Source: a virus. From it: a stretch of 25,855 nt of DNA. Made by a program: the position numbers and the translations under genes. Under the pieces are notes generated by a model. It searched no databases. It saw only the letters and a list, made by a program, of their open reading frames with translations, and had not been told where the DNA came from. Location: the IMG/VR virus record IMGVR_UViG_3300010392_000805, positions 1-25,855 of that record, one strand, 5' to 3'. Positions 14,949 to 23,084 of this stretch are shown piece by piece. The stretch's first letter is position 1, and every line of letters starts with the position of its first letter.

Positions 14949-15545
14949 ATGGCACTGACCACAGCAGCCCGTGTACGCCAGAGGCTCGCCATCCCCGACG
15001 ACTCGGGCGGGGCTGATATCACCGCGTCCGAGATCGACGACCTGATTACCGAGGTCGAGTTGCAGGCCGCGCGTATCTGTGGGGTCGCCCAGTGGGAATC
15101 GGCGGCGTATGACGAGCACCACAGCGGGACGGGCACGCAAGACCTGTATCTCCGCGTGCCGTACATGACCAGCGTTTCGGCGGTCACGATCCTGCACGGC
15201 TCGAGCGAGACGACGACGGTATCGAGTGATTCGTACCGTCTGGACTCCAAGACGGCCTGCCTGATCCTGACGGGCGGATGGGATGGATGGGTTGGTACAT
15301 ACGGGTGCTGGCCTGAGGGCAACCGCAACATCCGTGTGCAGGGCACAGGCGGCTTCGACAGCGTCCCCGCTGACCTTGGCCTTGCCATCACCGATATGGT
15401 CTGCACCGCTCTGATGGACCGTCACGACTCGCTGACGACCGCTCAGTTCGCGACGGAGGGTGTGCAGGGGACGAAGCGTACGGTGGCCGAGATCGTGCAG
15501 ATGAAGGCGGCGATGCTTGCGCCGTGGAAGCGGGTGTACGCATGA
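14949..15545 (+). CDS. head-tail connector protein (gp6/gp15-like adaptor)
   Basis: A 198-residue protein beginning MALTTAARVRQRLAI, with an N-terminal helical motif (ITASEIDDLITEVELQAARICG) typical of phage head-tail connectors that ring the portal. A beta segment follows (TQDLYLRVPYMTSVSAVTIL), then a C-terminal helix (DLGLAITDMVCTALMDRHD). The order capsid, decoration, connector, closure, tail completion, tail terminator, tube is classical and supports the call. The in-frame ATG at 14931 lies inside the hairpin, so 14949 is preferred. Confidence 0.8.
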   Translation: MALTTAARVRQRLAIPDDSGGADITASEIDDLITEVELQAARICGVAQWESAAYDEHHSGTGTQDLYLRVPYMTSVSAVTILHGSSETTTVSSDSYRLDSKTACLILTGGWDGWVGTYGCWPEGNRNIRVQGTGGFDSVPADLGLAITDMVCTALMDRHDSLTTAQFATEGVQGTKRTVAEIVQMKAAMLAPWKRVYA

Positions 15546-15883
15546 TCCCGTTCCATCCTACGCACACGGTGACGATCTCCCGCCGGACATTCAGCGCGTC
15601 CGCTGACAACGGGCGTGGCGGCTCCGGCACGGCGACGAATGTGTACACCGACCTGATCTGTGAACTCCGCGAGGCGACCGGAAACGAGGCCGTGATCTAT
15701 GGCGGCGACCGAACGGTGTCGTTCGGGACCGCGAAGTTTCAGGCGGGGGTGACGCTGCAAGAAAGCGATCGGATTGTGGTGACCGGGGAAGACCCGCGAG
15801 AGATCACCAAGGTCTCTGTGCGTAGGCGTTCGATCGGTCTGCCTTACCGCGTGGATTGTGAGTGGCGGAGGGTGCAGTCGTGA
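15542..15883 (+). CDS. head closure or head-tail joining protein
   Basis: A 113-residue beta-rich protein (MIPFHPTHTVTISRRTFSAS...) of about the usual size for SPP1 gp16-like head closure or joining proteins, with ESDRIVVTGEDPREI and a final RVDCEWRRV strand. The start overlaps the connector stop (ATGA) and the stop overlaps the next GTG. The call rests on length, beta content and gene order. Confidence 0.65.
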   Translation: MIPFHPTHTVTISRRTFSASADNGRGGSGTATNVYTDLICELREATGNEAVIYGGDRTVSFGTAKFQAGVTLQESDRIVVTGEDPREITKVSVRRRSIGLPYRVDCEWRRVQS

Positions 15884-16371
15884 TCCTCGAATGGAACGGC
15901 GATGAGTTCTTGCGCGATGTTGACCTGTCTATTGACGGGGCATTGGACGCTGTCGGCTATGTGGTCCGTGATGAGATGGCGAAACTGCTGGACAAGAAAT
16001 CGTCCCACAAGTCTACTGGAGGTACGCCGTCTCAGCCGGGCGAGCCGCCCGCGAAGGACACCGCGACCCTGTCGAGGTCGCTGACTCACAAGGTCAATGA
16101 CGATCGCAGTGTGGGCGTTGGCGTGGCGTCCGGCAGTCCGGCGAACGAGTACGCACTAACGATGGAATACGGGAGCAGGGGCGCGATCAAGCCAAAGACG
16201 GCCAAGGCACTGTCTTGGAAGGACAAGAAGACCGGTGAGCGCGTGTTCGCGAAGCAGGTGTTCATTAAGCCGCGTCCGTTCCTGAGGCCCGCACTGAAAA
16301 AGTCGGCGACCAAGGCGAACGAGACCTTTGCCTTCCAACTCCGCCGGCAACTATCGGAGTGGCTGGACTGA
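15880..16371 (+). CDS. HK97 gp10-like tail completion/neck protein
   Basis: A 163-residue protein with features of the HK97 gp10 family: an N-terminal helix, a KKSSHKSTGGTPSQPGEPP loop followed by LSRSLTHKV, a GVASGSPANEYALTMEYGS segment, and IKPRPFLRPALKKS near the C-terminus. The start is GTG at 15880 overlapping the upstream TGA (GTGA), with GGAGGG 8 bases before. An earlier in-frame GTG at 15862 is less likely because it precedes that site. Confidence 0.85.
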   Translation: MILEWNGDEFLRDVDLSIDGALDAVGYVVRDEMAKLLDKKSSHKSTGGTPSQPGEPPAKDTATLSRSLTHKVNDDRSVGVGVASGSPANEYALTMEYGSRGAIKPKTAKALSWKDKKTGERVFAKQVFIKPRPFLRPALKKSATKANETFAFQLRRQLSEWLD

Positions 16372-16787
16372 TGGCTAGTTCATGGCAAGAACTCGGCCCA
16401 GCGATCCGAACGCGCATCCTCTCTCAGTTGAGCGGTTCGTCGGCAACGCCGGTCTATCTGGATATGGCGGCGCATGATGCCGCGTTGCCCTGCATCATCG
16501 TCACGAACGCCGGCGAGGAAGAAGACCAGGTGTTCGACGACGACGCGGAGACGACCGAGACCGATGTGGATGTGTCGGTCTACTCCAAGAAGGCGGACGG
16601 GACGGCTGGCGCGAGCCATGCGTCCGATGTGGAATTGACCAAAGCAGCGATCCGCCGATGGACACCGACGATGACGAACTGGACGGCGAGCCCGATCAGG
16701 TTCGACGGTGCGCCGATTTCGTTCCAACCCCTTGAAGACGCATACCAGACGGTGTTGAGCTTTTCCGTCGTAACGCAAAGGAAGTAA
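16371..16787 (+). CDS. tail terminator-like protein
   Basis: A 138-residue alpha/beta protein: helix (LGPAIRTRILSQL), strand block (TPVYLDMAAHDAALPCIIV), a polar loop rich in Asp and Glu, then DVDVSVYSKK and a last strand YQTVLSFSVVTQRK. Phage tail terminators (DUF3168-type) have this layout and sit between the neck protein and the tail tube gene, as here. The start shares one base with the previous stop (TGATG). Confidence 0.75.
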   Translation: MASSWQELGPAIRTRILSQLSGSSATPVYLDMAAHDAALPCIIVTNAGEEEDQVFDDDAETTETDVDVSVYSKKADGTAGASHASDVELTKAAIRRWTPTMTNWTASPIRFDGAPISFQPLEDAYQTVLSFSVVTQRK

Positions 16788-16790
16788 GCA

Positions 16791-17579
16791 ATGGCAGTCA
16801 CCGTACCCATTGATGGAGAGGTCACATCGTGGACAAACAACAGCGGCCTTGTCTCTGGAGGCGTGAAGCCGTCCCAGATCGTTTGGAATATTGGCGCAGA
16901 CGATGGTGATATGACCGCTTTCGAGTCTGACACGATCGCCGGTGAGCATGTCGCCGGTCTTCGCAACGCGACCGGAACGATCACGACCTTTCTCACCCCG
17001 GCGACCTACGGGACCGAGGGCCTTGTCTCCGCATCGTCGAACTATGTGACCAACGCGAAGTCTTGGAACATGACAATCGCGATCGCAGAGCATGAGGCGA
17101 CCGTGTTTAGCGGGAGCGGTGTTTCGTATCGAGATTACATCCCCGGTATTTACCGGTGGAGCGGTCAGTATGTGTGCAATACGGACGATTCAACAGCGAT
17201 CACTCTGCCGGGTCTTGCCAAGGAATCACTGACCTTCAAGTACAGGGAGGGATCGGTGACGGACTTCTCTCTCGCTGGATCGGCGTTCGTGACTCAGGTT
17301 GGTTCCACCAGCACGCCGACCGCGATCGCTGAATCCACATTTGCGTACCGAGGTTCAGGTCAGATCACGGCGGCGGGCGAGGACTCAGCCAACACGCCCT
17401 TATTCGCCGCAGGCGCGATCGCGGCGTTTTCGTCTGGGACTCTGACGACGGTTCTGACGAGCGGGACCAGCATCGCTGCGACCGCATTCCCGACCAGTAT
17501 CGCAATCAGCGTGAGTCCTGACAGCCCGATTCAGGTTGTGACGAACTTCCGCGCGTCCGGCGAGATCACCGTCTCGTAA
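16791..17579 (+). CDS. major tail tube protein
   Basis: A 262-residue beta-rich protein with SYRDYIPGIYRWSGQYVCN and repeated Ser/Thr/Gly strands, ending in FRASGEITVS. Such proteins stack as rings to form the tail tube. AAGGAAGTAAGC precedes ATG 16791. It is followed after 10 bases by the tape measure gene, with no chaperone gene between, which is unusual. A single tube gene with no sheath suggests a siphovirus-like tail. Confidence 0.75.
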   Translation: MAVTVPIDGEVTSWTNNSGLVSGGVKPSQIVWNIGADDGDMTAFESDTIAGEHVAGLRNATGTITTFLTPATYGTEGLVSASSNYVTNAKSWNMTIAIAEHEATVFSGSGVSYRDYIPGIYRWSGQYVCNTDDSTAITLPGLAKESLTFKYREGSVTDFSLAGSAFVTQVGSTSTPTAIAESTFAYRGSGQITAAGEDSANTPLFAAGAIAAFSSGTLTTVLTSGTSIAATAFPTSIAISVSPDSPIQVVTNFRASGEITVS

Positions 17580-17589
17580 GGGGTAGCCC

Positions 17590-18828
17590 GTGGCTCAGAA
17601 GCCGGTAGGCAAGGCGAAGATCGAGATTGTTGCCGAGGGGCTGGACAAGGTCCGTCAGCAACTCGATGCGTTGCAGGCTGCGCTGTCGAAGGTCGCCAAG
17701 GAATCCGAGACCAGCGTAGCCAAGGCGACGAAGGCCACCGAGGATGGATACAAGAAGCAGGCTGAAGCCGCCGAGAAAGCAGCGAAGGCTGCTGAGAAGG
17801 TCGCCGCCAAACAGGAAGAAGCAGCCAAGAAAGCCGAGGAAGTCGGCAAGGCTGGCCGGTCCGGTTTCGGTGCGCTCGATGATGCGGTCGGGAAGGTTGG
17901 CGGGAGGATCGAGGGATCGACTCAGGGGTTACGAAAACTCCAAGGCGCACTCTCCGGAATAGTTGGAGCCGTAACTGGATTCGCAGCCGTATTCGCTGTT
18001 GCGTTTGGCGGAATCATCCGAGACATCAAGAAGGCGAAAGAAGAGCAACGAGAACTGAATCGCGAGGTCGAAGAGTCCGCAAGGATCGCATCCGACACCG
18101 CATCTAGTTTTGCGAATCTCGCAGACGAGATCAACACATCGCTCGTGTCTGACCCGGTCAAGCGGTCAATGGAGGAGATCACAGACGAGATACAGAAGAC
18201 TCGCCGATCCATAAGCGATGCCGTCAGGGACATTGATGTTGAACTCGCAAGGCTGGCGGACTCGGGTGACGCTGGCGGCGGTCTCGCTGAGATTCTGAGG
18301 AAGCAAAGGGAGAATGTCGTAAAGGAGGGGGAGCGGCTCATCCGCGCCCTTGAAAGCCAGGGCATCTCTGCCGTGAACTCTGTCTTTGACATGAGGAATA
18401 GGGAGACAGAGGCGCTCGGCGAGATGGTTGAGTCCATGCGGATATCGCTTCTAGATGACGAAATGCAGGTCATCGAAAGGCTCGCAAAGCGTGAGGCTGA
18501 ACTTAAAGAGCAGATCGCGGATGCTCAAGAAAAGGATTTGTCGGCAAGGGTTGAGTACCTGAAAGAGATTCTTGATCTTGAAGGGAAGATCGCGAAGAAG
18601 CAGATTGACAGCATCCTTGAGCGACAGAGAGCAGAGGCCGAGCAGGACGAAGACAAGGCCGCGCGAGAACTGGAGGCCGCGATCCGCGAGAACACCAAGG
18701 CGGTTCAGGAACAGGCACGAAACTTCAATTCCATGCAGCAGGAAATGCAGCGTCTGCGCCAGCAGGTCCAGAACTTCACACCGCACCTTGAGCGGACATC
18801 GCAGGCCGTAACCCGGAGGACTCGCTGA
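17590..18828 (+). CDS. short tape measure protein
   Basis: A 412-residue protein, mostly long coiled coil. Residues about 25-85 are Ala/Lys/Glu heptads (EAAEKAAKAAEKVAAKQEE), about 118-142 form a hydrophobic stretch (LSGIVGAVTGFAAVFAVAFGGII), and about 145-400 are charged coiled coil. This is the usual make-up of a tape measure, which sets tail length and is ejected into the host; at about 0.15 nm per residue it predicts a tail near 60 nm. The start is GTG with AAGGGGTAG upstream, and the stop overlaps the next ATG (TGATG). Confidence 0.75.
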   Translation: MAQKPVGKAKIEIVAEGLDKVRQQLDALQAALSKVAKESETSVAKATKATEDGYKKQAEAAEKAAKAAEKVAAKQEEAAKKAEEVGKAGRSGFGALDDAVGKVGGRIEGSTQGLRKLQGALSGIVGAVTGFAAVFAVAFGGIIRDIKKAKEEQRELNREVEESARIASDTASSFANLADEINTSLVSDPVKRSMEEITDEIQKTRRSISDAVRDIDVELARLADSGDAGGGLAEILRKQRENVVKEGERLIRALESQGISAVNSVFDMRNRETEALGEMVESMRISLLDDEMQVIERLAKREAELKEQIADAQEKDLSARVEYLKEILDLEGKIAKKQIDSILERQRAEAEQDEDKAARELEAAIRENTKAVQEQARNFNSMQQEMQRLRQQVQNFTPHLERTSQAVTRRTR

Positions 18829-19688
18829 TGCCGACAGTCACGAGGCTGGAAACAGGTGAGTCCTATGCCGAGCGTGCCGTGCCGTCCGAAGCGACCGTTC
18901 GGTACAAGGTGCTCGGTGCGTACACTGGCGAGTCCGCTGTGTCTGCGGTCAAGGCCGAGTTTGGACCGACAGGGACCGTCCATCTAGAGGATCAGACCGG
19001 TCGGCTCAAGTCGTACCAGTATGTCGCGGTTGAGCGTGTTGGTGCTGGATCGGATCGCGGGTGGCTTGTCGATGTGATGTTCTCGCTTGACAGCGGCGGG
19101 GCCAGTTTCGAGACCCCGCCCGTCACCGAGCCGGACTACGCGACAGCCGAATTCAACGACCTTGAAAAAACCATCAAGGCCCCCTACTTCTTCAAGGTTC
19201 CGACCCAGTACGAATCTGGCGGTTCGATCGCTACCAGTTTCGACTGGAATTCGGGCGTTCAGGACTTCGTGATTGCGGGCCTCGCCTTCCGCGCTGTCGT
19301 CAATGTTCCCGCGTCTGAATACAACTTCGCGGCGTTCGATTCGGCACGCTTGCAAAAGAACAAGATCCACACCTTTGGCGGTGTGAAGTGGCAGTATCTC
19401 GGCGCGACATCATCGCAGATCGCCTCGGATGTGTGGAAGATCACCCATGAATGGTGGAACGATCCGGGGAATGATGCGCCACCGATCCCGATCGGATCGA
19501 ACGCGAGCGACATCATCAACGCCCCAGCCCGCGCCCCGTTTGAGGACTACGCCAAGTATGTGGACCCGGTTGTTGGGCCTGTCTTGGGGCCGACCTATGA
19601 GCCGGTGGTGTCGGTCTACTCTCCGTATGTCGAAGACCCGTCCGGGTATACCGGCCTGATTGGTGATCCGATCGGGAGGGTCACATGA
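18828..19688 (+). CDS. tail-region virion protein, unknown
   Basis: A 286-residue beta-rich protein without membrane segments. It contains TFGGVKWQYLGATSSQ and a Trp-rich DVWKITHEWWNDPGNDAPP segment, then a Pro/Tyr-rich C-terminus (VSVYSPYVEDPSGYTGL). It is the first gene after the tape measure, where distal tail or tail-tip proteins are usually encoded, but I recognise no family. The stop overlaps the next gene (ATGA). Confidence 0.6.
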   Translation: MPTVTRLETGESYAERAVPSEATVRYKVLGAYTGESAVSAVKAEFGPTGTVHLEDQTGRLKSYQYVAVERVGAGSDRGWLVDVMFSLDSGGASFETPPVTEPDYATAEFNDLEKTIKAPYFFKVPTQYESGGSIATSFDWNSGVQDFVIAGLAFRAVVNVPASEYNFAAFDSARLQKNKIHTFGGVKWQYLGATSSQIASDVWKITHEWWNDPGNDAPPIPIGSNASDIINAPARAPFEDYAKYVDPVVGPVLGPTYEPVVSVYSPYVEDPSGYTGLIGDPIGRVT

Positions 19689-19960
19689 TCGAAGTCATGC
19701 CCGGCATCATCGTAGCGGTCAACGGGACGAATCCGGGCCCGGCCAGCGGGATCACCTACGACATCGAGTACCGAGGCCCGAACGGAATGGTTCGGATCAA
19801 CGGCATCACCCCGAGCGGGTCAAGGTATCCCGATGAGTTGCACACGATCGCTGCTCCGGTCGGTACTCCGATCACGGTCCACTCGCGGGCGGGGACGCTC
19901 TACCTGATCCCGCCCGGCGAATCGTTTGAAATCGAGGAATGTGAGGAGCCAGAAGCATGA
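19685..19960 (+). CDS. small tail-region protein, unknown
   Basis: A 91-residue beta-rich protein with short strands (GIIVAVNGT, GMVRINGITPSGS, TPITVHSRAGTLYLIPPG) and an acidic tail ending EECEEPEA. Both ends overlap neighbours by ATGA, so it is a real member of the tail operon. A single small beta domain such as a tail or fibre accessory is plausible, but function is unknown. Confidence 0.55.
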   Translation: MIEVMPGIIVAVNGTNPGPASGITYDIEYRGPNGMVRINGITPSGSRYPDELHTIAAPVGTPITVHSRAGTLYLIPPGESFEIEECEEPEA

Positions 19961-20358
19961 GGCGCATCGTCGGATTCGACATCGAACTATCGCCAGCGAC
20001 GAACGCGAACGGTGTGACCGACGCGATACCGTGCGTGGTCCCGTTGGAAGCGTTTGTGATTGATGGGCATGCACCCTCGATAGACAACGCGCGCGTCACA
20101 CAGGCTACCAAGGTATCCGTGCAGGTGACGCTTGAGGATGCCGCGAGCGATGCGAGCCTTGTGGTCGGCATCGAGAAAACAATCGACCAGACGGAGTGGA
20201 TCAACCAAGCGAACACAGGATCGTTCGAGTCCGCGAGGTCTGTTCTGGTGGGCCCATTCGACTCGACCGGGATCGGGTGGGTCCGTGCAAATGTGACGAC
20301 TGCGGCGGCGAGTGCCACGCGGGCGCGTGTGACATTCATACTGACAAGGGCTGAATAA
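19957..20358 (+). CDS. tail-region beta-rich protein, unknown
   Basis: A 133-residue protein (MRRIVGFDIELSPATNANGV) predicted to be a beta sandwich with strands such as TKVSVQVTLED, ASLVVGIEKTI and ARVTFILTRAE. It overlaps both neighbours (ATGA at the start, TAATG at the stop). The alternating pattern resembles accessory virion domains, including the protein encoded after the capsid gene, but no family is recognised. Confidence 0.55.
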   Translation: MRRIVGFDIELSPATNANGVTDAIPCVVPLEAFVIDGHAPSIDNARVTQATKVSVQVTLEDAASDASLVVGIEKTIDQTEWINQANTGSFESARSVLVGPFDSTGIGWVRANVTTAAASATRARVTFILTRAE

Positions 20359-21206
20359 TGGCAACGAAATACCTAGTGGGCCTCGACCTGAGCGCGAGCG
20401 CGTCCTACTCCAGTACAGACGGCGGAGCGGGTGGCGATGGCGTGGTGGCTGACGGCGACGATCTCATCATCAACGGTCTTGAGGGCGAGTTGAGCGGGCT
20501 GTCTCAGTTCGCCACGACCACCCCTGCAACGATCACGGTGACCAGCAACAGCCGGGTCTACACCCCGTCAGGGTCGGCGATCGCGATCGGAGACGGAACC
20601 AACACCTGTGACATCGTTTACGAGGGGCAGGGCAAAGAGTTCTCGATCTCCGCGTCCGCCGCTGACGCGATCGACTCGATTAGCATCAACTCGGCGAACG
20701 GGGTCATCAACATCACCAAGGCGACCGAGGCCACGGCCATTGATTCGGTCGATGTTTCGCGGGGTCGTGTGAACCTGCGCGGCTCGCTCAAGCCGACCAC
20801 GGTTCGTGTCTACGGCGGCGAGGTCGATTCTCGCGGTGGCGGCACGATCACGACCTTTGAATCGAACGGAGGTCGGTCTACGGTCGATGGCGCGATCACC
20901 ACGGCGAGAGTCACCGGGCAGGCCAGGCTCACTCACACGGACGGGAACATCACAACCGCCGAGGTGAACGGCGGGTACGCCAACCTGAGATCGTCCGGGA
21001 CCACGACGACCCTCAACCATCGTGGCGGCACGGTGAGTCCAGAGGGCGGCACGCACGCGATCACCACGGCCAACCTGTACGGGACATCGAGCACCACCAA
21101 CTTCATCAAGTCGGTCGGGCTGTCGTCGTTCTCCATCGGGACCACCAACAAATACGGAACGGTCGCCGAAAAGTCGTCTGACACCGGAACGGGTGCGGGT
21201 GCGTGA
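20358..21206 (+). CDS. beta-solenoid repeat virion protein (fibre-like)
   Basis: A 282-residue Gly/Thr/Ser-rich protein. Residues about 150-245 hold at least five degenerate repeats of 16-19 residues with the pattern G-G-x5-8-G-x-I-T-T-x4 (GGGTITTFESN, GAITTARVT, GNITTAEVN, GTTTTLNHR, THAITTANLY). This fits a single-stranded beta-solenoid, typical of phage fibres and tailspikes. The C-terminus (SIGTTNKYGTVAEKSSDTG) is less ordered. It overlaps both neighbours (TAATG at the start, GTGA at the stop). Confidence 0.65.
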   Translation: MATKYLVGLDLSASASYSSTDGGAGGDGVVADGDDLIINGLEGELSGLSQFATTTPATITVTSNSRVYTPSGSAIAIGDGTNTCDIVYEGQGKEFSISASAADAIDSISINSANGVINITKATEATAIDSVDVSRGRVNLRGSLKPTTVRVYGGEVDSRGGGTITTFESNGGRSTVDGAITTARVTGQARLTHTDGNITTAEVNGGYANLRSSGTTTTLNHRGGTVSPEGGTHAITTANLYGTSSTTNFIKSVGLSSFSIGTTNKYGTVAEKSSDTGTGAGA

Positions 21207-22066
21207 GTGCAGGCAGGATCATCAATGGCAAACTCGCCGTCCGCGATGGGCGGCTTGCTTGCGATTGCTGTGGGGGCGGTGACCCTGTCGATCCGCTCCC
21301 GCCGTGGGTAGACCCTGACGACCCCGGTGGTCCGGGCGGACCGGGTGGGCCGACCAACCCTGATGGCGACCCAAGGTGCTGCACAGGCAACACGATCTGC
21401 TCGGCGACCGAGGATGAGCCAATTGAGATGGGCATTCTGATTACGGGGACGGTCGAGAACGAGTACACCTACGGGTCCGGGATCAATGCCGGCGTGCCGT
21501 TCAGTTACACAGGTGACTTTCATGAGGTCTTCGTCTACCAGTCGCCGATCAATTCGTGCGATATGCAGCGGTCCCCGGCGTTCACCGTCACGGTCCCGTA
21601 CCGGGAGCGCAACGGGACATCCGATGTGGACCGCAATATCACCGTCCGGGCGGTGTCGGTGGACTGGGATCGGAACCGCGGGTTCTTCGGCGGTGGCGTG
21701 GACTTCGGCGACGATCCGGTGTCGAACACCAATAGCGGTATCAGCCTCGATGTGACCAGCATTCGCGGGACCAACAACAACGCCTACGATTTCAAACTCA
21801 AGATATGCCGGTCAGACAGTCCCAGCCTCCCGATCGTGGCGCGGCCCGACACCTACCGGCTCTCTCAGCCTCCGTTCACAACCCTTGAGAGCGGGACGCG
21901 CGACGCGACCACGCCGAGCCTTGTGTGTCTCAATCGGGTGATCTCCGAGTACGACAACACATTCAGCGTCGTGAATGGTAGCGACACCAACAGCATCCGC
22001 ATCCAGTACCGCTTCTACGCCGTGGTGAGGAGAGTTGCGCCCTGTCTGACGGAGTTGGTGGTATGA
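21203..22066 (+). CDS. virion protein with N-terminal Cys motif and short collagen-like stretch
   Basis: A 287-residue protein starting at GTG 21203 over the previous TGA (GTGA). Residues 20-24 hold a CDCCG cluster and about 39-52 a short Gly-Pro stretch (DPGGPGGPGGPTNP) with collagen-like G-x-y spacing. The remaining roughly 220 residues are beta-rich (EVFVYQSPINSC, FTVTVPYRERN, FYAVVRRVAPCLTELVV). A tail fibre or appendage is likely from context. The N-terminal collagen-like stretch is too short for a stable triple helix alone. Confidence 0.6.
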   Translation: MSAGRIINGKLAVRDGRLACDCCGGGDPVDPLPPWVDPDDPGGPGGPGGPTNPDGDPRCCTGNTICSATEDEPIEMGILITGTVENEYTYGSGINAGVPFSYTGDFHEVFVYQSPINSCDMQRSPAFTVTVPYRERNGTSDVDRNITVRAVSVDWDRNRGFFGGGVDFGDDPVSNTNSGISLDVTSIRGTNNNAYDFKLKICRSDSPSLPIVARPDTYRLSQPPFTTLESGTRDATTPSLVCLNRVISEYDNTFSVVNGSDTNSIRIQYRFYAVVRRVAPCLTELVV

Positions 22067-22344
22067 GTTGCGGGTGCAAGGGGCGACCGGTCGGAGTACG
22101 CGAAGCCATTGAAGCCGCCCGCAAATCCTTGTCAGTTCTCGGCAGTGACGGCGTCCCCGATGATGCGGTCGAGTCAAACGCCAGCCAGTGCCGAGACTGC
22201 CCGAGCAGGGTCAGACGGTACGGCGTGGACTGGTGCGGAGATCCGATGCGCAGGACCGACACGACCTGCGGATGCATCGTCTATGTGAAGATCAGGACTC
22301 CGGGCGAGGAGTGTCCTCAGGGTCGATGGTCGAACGATCGGTAG
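22063..22344 (+). CDS. small Cys-rich protein, zinc-ribbon-like
   Basis: A 93-residue protein with eight Cys: CGC at the N-terminus, then CRDC, WCG, a CGC pair and a CPQGRW end. The last block (CRDCPS...DWCGDP...TCGCIVYVKIRTPGEECPQGRW) resembles a metal-binding domain I have seen at the end of phage tail operons, but its role is not known. The start overlaps the previous stop (ATGA). The last 53 bases overlap the 3' end of the minus-strand gene at 22292-22477, so the two units converge. Confidence 0.6.
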   Translation: MSCGCKGRPVGVREAIEAARKSLSVLGSDGVPDDAVESNASQCRDCPSRVRRYGVDWCGDPMRRTDTTCGCIVYVKIRTPGEECPQGRWSNDR

Positions 22345-22477
22345 TGTCCGGTATCAACCACTGCCAAGGCTTGCCGTCTTTGATGAGGTCGGAAATCTCT
22401 GCACTGAACAGGTACTCCACCGGGTACTTGTGGTCATCGTCCGGGTCCGGCTGGATCGCTACTCCGAATGTGACCAT
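22292..22477 (-). CDS. moron-unit second protein, unknown
   Basis: A 61-residue acidic protein beginning MVTFGVAIQPDPDDDHKYP, with a likely strand-helix segment (VEYLFSAEISDLIKDGKPWQWLI). I chose ATG 22477 because it shares one base with the upstream stop (TGATG), giving coupled translation in a minus-strand pair. An upstream in-frame start at 22567 would run back through the other gene. The 3' end overlaps the plus-strand gene. Function unknown. Confidence 0.5.
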   Translation of the reverse strand: MVTFGVAIQPDPDDDHKYPVEYLFSAEISDLIKDGKPWQWLIPDTTDRSTIDPEDTPRPES

Positions 22478-22983
22478 CAGTTGGCTTTCAGTTTGTCGAG
22501 TTCCACGAGGAACGCTCTGAGTTGGTCGATGCCGTCTTCGCGGATTTCGTATTCGGATGAATCCCATTTCATTCGAGCTGACCCAGCCTCCAACAAAGAC
22601 CTTGCAACACTGACACTGAATCGACCGGAAAGTGAGTTTCCGTACTCAGCCGTAAATCGCTCGCCACTAGGAAGCAGGATGATACCGGGTATATCAGTGA
22701 CCGCGACCGCATCTGATTCAATGGTGAATTTTTCAGGCTGACCTGACTCCAATTGGCCGTCCGAAAGGTGGTACATCACAAACACCGATCGCGAGCCGTC
22801 ACTCTTGTAGACAGGCAGATCGCAGCGAACCGCAGTCTCACCATCAAATTCGTCATACTCCACCACAGGCGGGGGCAGTGAGATTGTCACTGATGCGGGC
22901 GATCGGTCCATCATCGCGACACCACCGACCACCACTCCCGCGAGAGCGATGCCGACCACAGAGATCCAGAGTGCGTGTTTCAT
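22477..22983 (-). CDS. membrane-anchored or exported protein, moron candidate
   Basis: A 168-residue protein with one N-terminal hydrophobic helix (residues about 5-24, LWISVVGIALAGVVVGGVAM) after a basic residue, no lipobox, then a soluble beta-rich domain (VFVMYHLSD, KFTIESDAVAVT, GRFSVSVARSLLEAG). It would face the periplasm or cell surface. It is transcribed against the tail operon and sits between the tail genes and the integrase, the usual site of lysogenic conversion or superinfection-exclusion genes. The coding region appears less GC-rich than the neighbouring structural genes. Confidence 0.6.
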   Translation of the reverse strand: MKHALWISVVGIALAGVVVGGVAMMDRSPASVTISLPPPVVEYDEFDGETAVRCDLPVYKSDGSRSVFVMYHLSDGQLESGQPEKFTIESDAVAVTDIPGIILLPSGERFTAEYGNSLSGRFSVSVARSLLEAGSARMKWDSSEYEIREDGIDQLRAFLVELDKLKAN

Positions 22984-23084
22984 GCACCAACCCTACCCCG
23001 TATCCACAAAAAAGCAAAAGCCCCTCCACAGCCCCCCGTGTCAATCGGCTGCGATATCGGCCCTTGGCCGGTAACATCTGGGGC
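22984..23084. promoter_or_regulatory. divergent regulatory gap
   Basis: This 101-bp gap separates the minus-strand unit from the plus-strand gene at 23085. On the minus strand a perfect -35 hexamer (TTGACA, plus-strand 23039-23044) is visible, but no good -10 lies at 16-18 bp. An inverted repeat CGGCC-CTT-GGCCG (23058-23070) lies before the plus-strand start, and GCCCCCCGTGTC at 23031-23042 is repeated after the integrase. Confidence 0.35.
23031..23042. repeat. direct repeat, copy 1 (GCCCCCCGTGTC)
   Basis: This 12-mer is identical to 24373-24384 and the next bases are similar (RATYG), so the two copies bracket the integrase region. Related inverted forms occur at 23341-23352 (one inserted base) and 24553-24562. 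Confidence 0.5.

Noticed and set aside
16791-17590. Programmed frameshift site for tail chaperones
   Set aside because: There is no gene between the tail tube and tape measure that could carry a frameshift, and no slippery heptamer context was seen at the join.
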